Source of the DNA: Ricordea florida
Lineage: Eukaryota; Cnidaria; Anthozoa; Corallimorpharia; Ricordeidae
Direction of reading: 5' to 3'
Assembly: GCA_949710005.1 (NCBI GenBank)
Contig: OX453276.1
Span: 9,817,553 to 9,881,552 of the forward strand
DNA length: 64,000 nucleotides
The position numbers and the translations under genes were made by a program. Shown piece by piece: positions 57,889 through 64,000 of the stretch. How positions within the stretch are numbered: position 1 is the first letter of the stretch; every line of letters begins with the position of its first letter. Under the pieces are notes generated by a model. It was not told the DNA's origin. It did not search any database and worked only from the letters and a program-made list of their open reading frames with translations.

Positions 57889-58881
57889 ATGAGCAACGAA
57901 AATATTCTCTCAAAAATATATTATTCAACTGAAGGATATTGGAAAGGATATTCTGCAATTCCTAAATTGGCTGAGAAATCCAAAGTAAGTGAAAATGAGG
58001 TAAAACAATGGTTGCAGAAACAGGCAATATGGCAAATCTATCTTCCCCCTCCAAAGTATATTCCAAGACCACATTGGACTTTGGATAAACCAAATCAGAT
58101 TCACCAAGCAGATTTATTATTTTTACCGCATGATAGAGTTGGAAGAAAAACATATAAATATGCGTTAGTTGTGGTTGATATCGCCTCGAGATATAAAGAT
58201 GCTGAGCCATTAACCTCAAAAGAAAGTCGAGAGATATCAGAAGCTTTTACAAAAATATATTCTAGAAGATTAAAATACCCCGAAACATTAATGGTTGATC
58301 CTGGGAAAGAATTTATGGGAGAAGTTAGTAAACTCATGAATTACCATAATGTGAAAATACAGAGAAGCGAAGCCGGTAATCATAGAGCTCAAGCATTTGT
58401 GGAAAACGCAAATAGAATATTAGGAGAAAAATTATTTAGCCATCAATATGCGCAGGAAATGATCAGTGATGCCCGATCAAGAGTATGGATGAAAAGATTA
58501 CCAGCTATTCTAAAAACTTTGAATAATACAAAAACGAGAATAACCGGTAAAGAGCCTGATGAGGCTATAAAACTGAAAGAGTTTGATATTAAACCCAAAA
58601 ATTATCAGCGGGTTGTTGGGCTTGATGAAGTTAGATTGCCCCCAGTGGTTAAAGTTAGATATCTATTATTTCCCGGTGAACTTGAAGGAGGAGAACGAAG
58701 AAGGGCTACAGATCCTATTTGGAGTCTCAAAGTTTATGATATTTCAAAAAGTATGATTACGCCTAATCAGCCGGTTTTATATTATTTAACTGACGGGCCT
58801 AGACGAGGTTTTGTAAGGGAAGAATTACAAGTTATACCTTATGATACTGTGTTGCCGCCTGATTCTGTTTTGGTGAGATAA
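57889..58881 (+). CDS. E2 retroviral-type integrase
   Basis: 330 codons, ATG 57889. Core Asp in HQADLLF, Asp in LMVDPGKEF and Glu in AFVENANR with the same spacing as E1; the C-terminal region (DPIWSLKVYDI) is SH3-like. It has no GC-rich insert at the SDARS position. Its last 43 bases overlap the convergent polymerase gene, an overlap identical in length to E1. It would explain the TAAGA duplication. Confidence 0.9.
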   Translation: MSNENILSKIYYSTEGYWKGYSAIPKLAEKSKVSENEVKQWLQKQAIWQIYLPPPKYIPRPHWTLDKPNQIHQADLLFLPHDRVGRKTYKYALVVVDIASRYKDAEPLTSKESREISEAFTKIYSRRLKYPETLMVDPGKEFMGEVSKLMNYHNVKIQRSEAGNHRAQAFVENANRILGEKLFSHQYAQEMISDARSRVWMKRLPAILKTLNNTKTRITGKEPDEAIKLKEFDIKPKNYQRVVGLDEVRLPPVVKVRYLLFPGELEGGERRRATDPIWSLKVYDISKSMITPNQPVLYYLTDGPRRGFVREELQVIPYDTVLPPDSVLVR

Positions 58882-61800
58882 TGTCCATATGGCAGAGTAT
58901 GTTTTCCATCTTTACAAATTATTCTCTTATCATCATCAGCTGATAGTGCAACTTTATTGACAGTTTCAGTATAAACAAAATGTTTGTAACTTCTTATTAC
59001 CTGCATCTCCCTCATCTGCTTTACTTTACTTTCCAAACATTCCTTGTAATCATTAAAGCTTATTGTCTTTTTTACTACTGATGACTTTACCCCCTTGTCC
59101 TTTTTTATCTCTTCACCCCCATCCAACCTGTACGAGTAAAGCTTAGCTCGTAGGCCAACAAATTCGGTGATAATTTTTCCACCAGCCTCATCTTTAAACT
59201 TACCAATTACTTTTTTGTTTTTATCAGTCCAAATACCCGATCCATGTTTTTTAGGAAAATTACTCGTATCAAACCTTTCCATCACATCTAGGGCAATATC
59301 CTTATAGAAATCCTCGGTTTCTATATCATATACAAGACTATCTGTATCTGTCATAAGTAATTTAGCTTTTTCACCATATTTCGGTTTAATATAATTATAA
59401 TGAAAATCATACATCATTGCTTTACTTATATCTAAAATACACATTCCTAAGTAAATAGGTTTGTTGTATTTTATATGTGTTTTATTCATATGTACAGCCA
59501 TAAGATTTTCAGAAAAAATAGTTCTTCGATTATAGTTAGCTTTTGTTATTAATTTTCTTGCTTCTTTCTCATTATTAACCAATCTTATATCAACCCTTTT
59601 TCTAAGATTTTCCATTGTTTTACCAAATACAGAGTTGTTCATGAGTTTGAAGAAATCTTTTTCAAACTCATTCTTTGCTTCCGCCCTGAGTTTGGTGTTC
59701 AAATCTATGTAAGATTTTAACCATTTTGACTCTTCAAATTTAATTCCTCTGTGAATCTTTGTTACTTCTAATCCTAGACTTTCATAAAGTTTTAATGTCT
59801 TATGATGAACAACATAATTTTTCTTATTGTTAAGATTTGGTATTAGTTTCTCAACCCTATTTACCTTAATTCTTTCCGGAGCAATCGGATAATCACTATG
59901 TAAATCATGAAGATGTCGCGGATATTCTAAATCAACCTCAACTATACATGGAATATTTCTCCAATTTGCTTTCTCATTTTCACTCATCCATTTTAATCCA
60001 TGAGTTGGTAATGCTTCACTCATTGCCCCGCCATATAAATTGTTTGCGTCGAGATATTCTATGTAATTTACCACCATTTTAGGATCATATTCTTTCATGT
60101 ATTTGTTATTAGCTTTAGCATATCTGTTTGATATCTGAGATATACCCCCTCTAACACCTTTCTCAATCATAATTAGCATATCAATGTCATTTATCATCTC
60201 TAATTGAACCTTAGTTTTTTTCAACATAGCGTCCCAAGCAAGCCCTGGTGCTGTATAATACCAAGCAGGATCTAATCTATAGGCATTTTGACAAACATCT
60301 CTAAAGTTTTCAAATACATCAGCTAATAATAACACATCAGACTTGAGATATAGATCAAGGTAATCTCGCATTGTTTTCATATTAAATGTTCCCCATACCT
60401 TTTTAGCATGTTCATAATCTTCATCTGAAATATCTTCGTCTCTAAGTTTCGAGTAAAACTCTTTCTTCGGTGGAAGTTGGGTTTCGTTTAATTTATCAAA
60501 ATCATCAAGCCAATCATATGGGAATACTCCCTTTCTCATTAATAACTTTAATTCTTCACCTTCAAAATACTTTGTAGTTTCATGTAGGTTTTTATCTGTC
60601 GGATTAAGACACCTCCCTTTTATTTCACCTTTACAAACGTCGCACTTTCCGCATTTAGTAAGATTGCCGGACAAATTATCAAGGCTGGATGGCATAAATT
60701 TTAATGAATCTATGAACCTGATATCCCTTATAACATCTTTCATCTCCCCGCTTTTTTTATCTTTGAAGGTATCAACCACAATCTCTTTTGAGAAAGAAAT
60801 ATACTTTTCCTCATTATTAGGTATAAGTTTTATTTTACCTTCTGTTTTTGCAAGATTATTAATAAATAGATGGGAATCATATCCTGATAAATTGTGAATT
60901 ATAACGGGGAAGAATTTTGGGATCTTATAATTTAAATTGCAATCCTTATGTGCTGCACCTCTGTACTTTCCTGTAAGATGGCAATGATCTATTACCTTAT
61001 CTTTATCCAATTCTTTCTCACAGATATGACAATGAGTTGCGTTTTCATAGTTTATTTTTTCATCTTCTGTCATATTCTTCTTATTAAACTTTTTGAATCT
61101 TTTTACATTATAACTAATGCATTTTTTATAAATTTCCTTAAATTCTTTCTCTAGATATTCCACAAATTTCTGTGCAACATCATCTTCGGGTGATTCAGCA
61201 GTATATCTATAAAATCGGGATTTGCATATTTTTTCATTAAAACTCTTAATATAACATCCGAATGCAACTGGTTTGTGTGCCTGATATTTATTAGTATAAC
61301 TCTTATTTTTATCAAGCAGACCCATTTGTTTTATTTTGTTCAAAACACACTCAAAGTCAGCGAATGCTACAAAAGGCACTCTCATTTTTTTCACAAAATT
61401 TCTAAAAGAAAGAAAACATGGGCTGCCATCTTCATTTTTTAGCATATCAATCCTTACTTCATTGTACAAAAAACAATATCCTTCATGCTTTTCTAATGAT
61501 CTTTTTAAGTGAAAAGGACTCAAACAATTATCACAAAAGTACAACTTACATTTACGTTTAGTAACTTGCCTGCATATAAGTGCGCTAATATTCTTTATTA
61601 AAACGAAGTGTTTCTTTGGTTCTTCATCTTCTGTTTCTTCTGTCAATAAAAGTAATCTGATCAATTTAAATCCTCGTTTACTACTTCTTTTTATAGGATA
61701 TACCCCTATTTTCTCATCATATCCATATATAGCAATATCATAATCATTTTGGTTTTCAAAATTAACAATATCTTGAATTGTGCTCGGGAAATTAATTCCA

Positions 61801-63035
61801 TCCCAATTAAAATTCTTTGATTGTTCTTTCAATTCTTTAGTTATTCTTTGTGGATTTTTAACGGCTGGATAAACTGCGCGTGATACACACCACTTGAAAC
61901 ATTCATCATCATTATAATTCTGTGGATTAATAATCGCATTCCTGTTTAACAATTCTTTTGGTAATGGAATATAAGATCCACCCAAAAGCGGAACAAAACG
62001 ATCAATGAAAATGTCAAAAAATAGTACTTTTTCGAATATCCAACCAGACCCATTATTCATAAAATTTTCAAATAATACAAGTTGTTGTTTTGTTAATCTA
62101 TCAAATAATTCTGATAAATCTGTTGCCTCAAGAACAATTTCTGATTTTTCAGAAGGAAAATTAGCATCGCAGTATTCAAATATTTCTATTTCATTTTTAA
62201 ATATTTTTATTTTGAATCTACATGCAAATATAAATTTAACCTTCAATGATTTTTGTGATTCAACTCTCTTTCTAATTAAATCCATAACTTTTGGTTTTAT
62301 TTTATGTAGGAATGTCTTTTCATCATTATTTTCATTTCCTTCAATCCTATAGCTTATATAATTACCATTAATGGCTGATTCATATTCTCTTGGCGTGAAA
62401 TCTTCCACATTCTCATTTCTTTTTGTTTTTGGTCTTGCCCCCTTTCTTTTTGGTGGTTTTATTTCTTTGGGCTTATTTACTTTTTTGTATCTTTCTATAA
62501 ATTTTTTAGCTAATTCTTCTGTTTTATTTTTTGCTTTTTCTGGAATGTACGGTTTCACAAAATTCCAAAACTTGTTCAATACATTTCCCAAAAAGGGTGT
62601 TTGTTTTGTTTTTGGTTTGGGTGGTGATATATATTTATTAATATTTATTCTAGGTTGATTTGGTGGGGGTGGGCCTGGAGGAGTTCCCGGCCTAATTATA
62701 TCTGGTGACCCGGGCGGTGTTCCGGGAATTGGTGGGGGAATAGTTAAAGGTGGTAAATTTGTTTGTCTTCTTATCCTAATTGGTGGCGGGTTAGTATCCG
62801 GAATTGGAAGAGGTAAATTTGGTTGATTTATTGGCCTCATTGGCTTATTACGTAGCTCACCAACAATTCCAGCAATATTATCAACTATTTCCCGAATATT
62901 ATTAGTTATTTCGGGTATATTAACCAATGCTCCAATAAGTTCTGCTTTATTAAACGCCGATCGTCCACGAATATTATACCATCTAACTAAAGATTTTAGT
63001 TGCGGTACATTCAATCTTCGTAATTCTTGTTCCAT
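58839..63035 (-). CDS. E2 protein-primed family-B DNA polymerase
   Basis: 1,398 codons, intact. SAP-like start (LNVPQLKSLVRWYNIRGRS), Pro-rich region, conserved helix (YIPEKAKNKTEELAK), the ECFKWCVSRAVYP block, a C2H2-like motif (CDNCLSPFHLKRSLEKHEGYC, about 500-520), exonuclease FADFEC (about 561), HNH-like HCHLTGKYRGAAHKDC (about 680-695), HNLSGYDSH (713), motifs YLDANNLYG (997), NNSVFGKT (1138), TDTDSLVY (1231) and KLYSY (about 1300). It lacks the Cys-rich insert of E1. Start within the terminal repeat. Confidence 0.9.
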   Translation of the reverse strand: MEQELRRLNVPQLKSLVRWYNIRGRSAFNKAELIGALVNIPEITNNIREIVDNIAGIVGELRNKPMRPINQPNLPLPIPDTNPPPIRIRRQTNLPPLTIPPPIPGTPPGSPDIIRPGTPPGPPPPNQPRININKYISPPKPKTKQTPFLGNVLNKFWNFVKPYIPEKAKNKTEELAKKFIERYKKVNKPKEIKPPKRKGARPKTKRNENVEDFTPREYESAINGNYISYRIEGNENNDEKTFLHKIKPKVMDLIRKRVESQKSLKVKFIFACRFKIKIFKNEIEIFEYCDANFPSEKSEIVLEATDLSELFDRLTKQQLVLFENFMNNGSGWIFEKVLFFDIFIDRFVPLLGGSYIPLPKELLNRNAIINPQNYNDDECFKWCVSRAVYPAVKNPQRITKELKEQSKNFNWDGINFPSTIQDIVNFENQNDYDIAIYGYDEKIGVYPIKRSSKRGFKLIRLLLLTEETEDEEPKKHFVLIKNISALICRQVTKRKCKLYFCDNCLSPFHLKRSLEKHEGYCFLYNEVRIDMLKNEDGSPCFLSFRNFVKKMRVPFVAFADFECVLNKIKQMGLLDKNKSYTNKYQAHKPVAFGCYIKSFNEKICKSRFYRYTAESPEDDVAQKFVEYLEKEFKEIYKKCISYNVKRFKKFNKKNMTEDEKINYENATHCHICEKELDKDKVIDHCHLTGKYRGAAHKDCNLNYKIPKFFPVIIHNLSGYDSHLFINNLAKTEGKIKLIPNNEEKYISFSKEIVVDTFKDKKSGEMKDVIRDIRFIDSLKFMPSSLDNLSGNLTKCGKCDVCKGEIKGRCLNPTDKNLHETTKYFEGEELKLLMRKGVFPYDWLDDFDKLNETQLPPKKEFYSKLRDEDISDEDYEHAKKVWGTFNMKTMRDYLDLYLKSDVLLLADVFENFRDVCQNAYRLDPAWYYTAPGLAWDAMLKKTKVQLEMINDIDMLIMIEKGVRGGISQISNRYAKANNKYMKEYDPKMVVNYIEYLDANNLYGGAMSEALPTHGLKWMSENEKANWRNIPCIVEVDLEYPRHLHDLHSDYPIAPERIKVNRVEKLIPNLNNKKNYVVHHKTLKLYESLGLEVTKIHRGIKFEESKWLKSYIDLNTKLRAEAKNEFEKDFFKLMNNSVFGKTMENLRKRVDIRLVNNEKEARKLITKANYNRRTIFSENLMAVHMNKTHIKYNKPIYLGMCILDISKAMMYDFHYNYIKPKYGEKAKLLMTDTDSLVYDIETEDFYKDIALDVMERFDTSNFPKKHGSGIWTDKNKKVIGKFKDEAGGKIITEFVGLRAKLYSYRLDGGEEIKKDKGVKSSVVKKTISFNDYKECLESKVKQMREMQVIRSYKHFVYTETVNKVALSADDDKRIICKDGKHTLPYGHYLTKTESGGNTVS

Positions 63036-63498
63036 TTTTTGTAATGATTCTTCTTTTTAAATAGGTATTTTATTTCTTTTGAAAATCATTTTTTTCGAAT
63101 GTGCCAGATCCTCATCATCAAATTTCTGGGGAGGGTTTCACATAGGCTTAGTATCAGTTTCATAAAATGTGTCAGATCCCAGCCGTTACCAATTTCAAAA
63201 TAGTTTTTTGTACCAGCTTTGTATCATTAACAGAAACTTAACAATTTCGCGGAGGGGTGCCCACCCGCTTGCCAGAGACTTTGCATAGACTTTGCCTCTG
63301 GGGGTAGAGTCGCCCTCCGCTCGCTCCGCCTGTCGGCCCCTCTTGACTACGGGGGCTTGGCCGAGACTTTGCATAGGTTTGGTATATTTCACATAAGCTT
63401 TGTACACAGATCATCAAAATGTGCTAGCACCACGCTTAAAATGAAATCGTAATGAAATCGTAATGAAAATGTGCCAGAACCCCCCTTACATATCATCA
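62993..63498 (-). repeat. E2 right terminal inverted repeat
   Basis: Inverse of 47348-47853. The polymerase ATG is 463 bases from the terminus, exactly matching the left gene. The GC-rich block and the CTRRCACATT words are repeated here in inverse order. Confidence 0.9.
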
Positions 63499-64000
63499 TA
63501 AGAAGACTCTCTTCTGAGCCTCAAATCCTCAAACACTATGATGAAGTAATCAAGGATCAACTACGAAACGGAATCGTGGAAATTGTCACTCAAGGAAAGG
63601 AATTGGGTGCGGGCAAGGTACATTATCTCCCGCATAGAGAAGTCATTAGGATGGACAAACAAACTACTAAGATCCGCGTTGTTTATGACGCCTCTACGAA
63701 GTGAAATGGACCAAGCCTCAACGACTGCCTGTATGCGGGACCACCTCTCACCCCTCTAATTCTTGAAGTCTTAATCAGGTTCCGAGCTCATGCCGTTGCA
63801 CACACCGCTGACATAGATAAGGCTTTCTTGAACGTTGCGATTGCACCAGAGCACCGTGAATATCTTCGGTTCCTGTGGATTGATGATATTCTCAAGGACG
63901 ACCCTCAATTACTTGTGATGCGTTTTGCAAGAGTAGTCTTTGGAGTTAGTTTAAGTCCTTTTCTTCTGAATGCAACTATCCGCTTCCATCTGGACACCTA
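63499..64000 (+). pseudogene. BEL/Pao reverse transcriptase, start, partial
   Basis: Continues the BEL/Pao frame after E2: ILKHYDEVIKDQLRNGIVE, GKVHYLPHREVIR, IRVVYDAS, LNDCLYAGPPL and the motif-A-type ADIDKAFLNVAI, in the order of Pao-type RT. A TGA at 63702-63704 interrupts between the two central blocks. It runs off the window edge. Confidence 0.8.

Larger units (their letters stand above)
47348..63498. mobile_element. E2: Polinton-like endogenous virus, apparently intact
   Basis: 16,151 bp bounded by TGATGATATG / CATATCATCA and a perfect 5-bp duplication TAAGA (47343-47347, 63499-63503). Removal with one TAAGA rejoins the BEL/Pao frame. Terminal inverted repeats are 506 bp. Gene order equals E1, plus an Rpb7-like gene, an 84-codon plus-strand ORF and a 59-codon minus-strand ORF. 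No broken core gene was found. Its termini are unrelated in sequence to those of E1, so it is a separate lineage. Confidence 0.9.
27867..64000 (+). mobile_element. BEL/Pao LTR retrotransposon, interrupted three times
   Basis: A single element in order: 5' LTR, primer-binding site, gag, zinc knuckles, aspartic protease and start of RT, running off the right edge. Its frame is interrupted by a MULE-like element and two Polinton-like viruses, and each junction rejoins in frame with one short duplication. It has a frameshift in gag near 29040 and a TGA in RT at 63702-63704, so it is defective. The 3' LTR is not in the window. Confidence 0.85.

Noticed and set aside
30545-63498. Bacterial or phage contamination
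   Set aside because: Target duplications and restored frames inside a eukaryotic BEL/Pao element show genuine nuclear integration.

Overview
The window looks like nuclear DNA of a cnidarian animal, most likely an anthozoan. That is an inference from the repeat content (a tRNA-derived SINE with an ATTG-repeat tail, THAP and P2X7-intracellular-like gene fragments, L1/Tx1-type and CR1-type LINEs, BEL/Pao, Polinton-like elements, many MITEs); no host gene is securely identified. Almost everything recognisable is mobile, and much of it is nested.

Bases 1-7,340 are mostly non-coding: AT-rich and simple repeats, a candidate host first exon on the minus strand at 1,672-1,905, a 106-bp satellite, a SINE, a MITE inserted in a small Polinton-polymerase-like relic, and long trinucleotide and hexanucleotide tracts.

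Bases 7,340-22,240 are a decayed Polinton relic (polymerase N-terminal part plus two Cys/His-repeat genes, minus strand). An L1/Tx1-like LINE (11,081-21,835) split it, leaving a 14-bp target duplication. The LINE was itself hit by two TTAA-target DNA transposons (12,609-17,299 and 20,433-21,153). The larger carries a decayed P2X7-C-like gene and a decayed THAP gene.

Bases 22,240-27,866 hold a 137-bp minisatellite, a possible Penelope-type hammerhead, a THAP pseudogene, two MITEs, a CR1-like LINE end and one unidentified decayed gene.

From 27,867 to the window end lies a single BEL/Pao LTR retrotransposon (LTR, primer-binding site, gag, protease, start of RT) interrupted three times: by a MULE-like non-autonomous element with a 9-bp target duplication (29,169-30,529), and by two nearly complete Polinton-like endogenous viruses, E1 (30,545-45,822) and E2 (47,348-63,498). 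E1 and E2 are collinear but clearly diverged. Each has long terminal inverted repeats (305 and 506 bp), a protein-primed family-B DNA polymerase, a retroviral-type integrase, an A32-like packaging ATPase, a double-jelly-roll-like major capsid protein, a probable penton protein and a conserved set of small membrane or virion proteins of unknown function. Late-type genes lie head-to-tail on the minus strand, most with a TCTAAAGAT-like motif about 20-30 nt before the ATG. Solitary plus-strand genes often end in an AT-rich hairpin. E2 alone carries an RNA-polymerase Rpb7-like gene, an 84-codon plus-strand ORF and a 59-codon minus-strand ORF. E1 has one nonsense codon in its coiled-coil membrane gene; E2 has no visible break. 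Together the genes describe a virus-like life cycle: integrase insertion, protein-primed replication from the terminal repeats, ATP-driven genome packaging and an icosahedral capsid.
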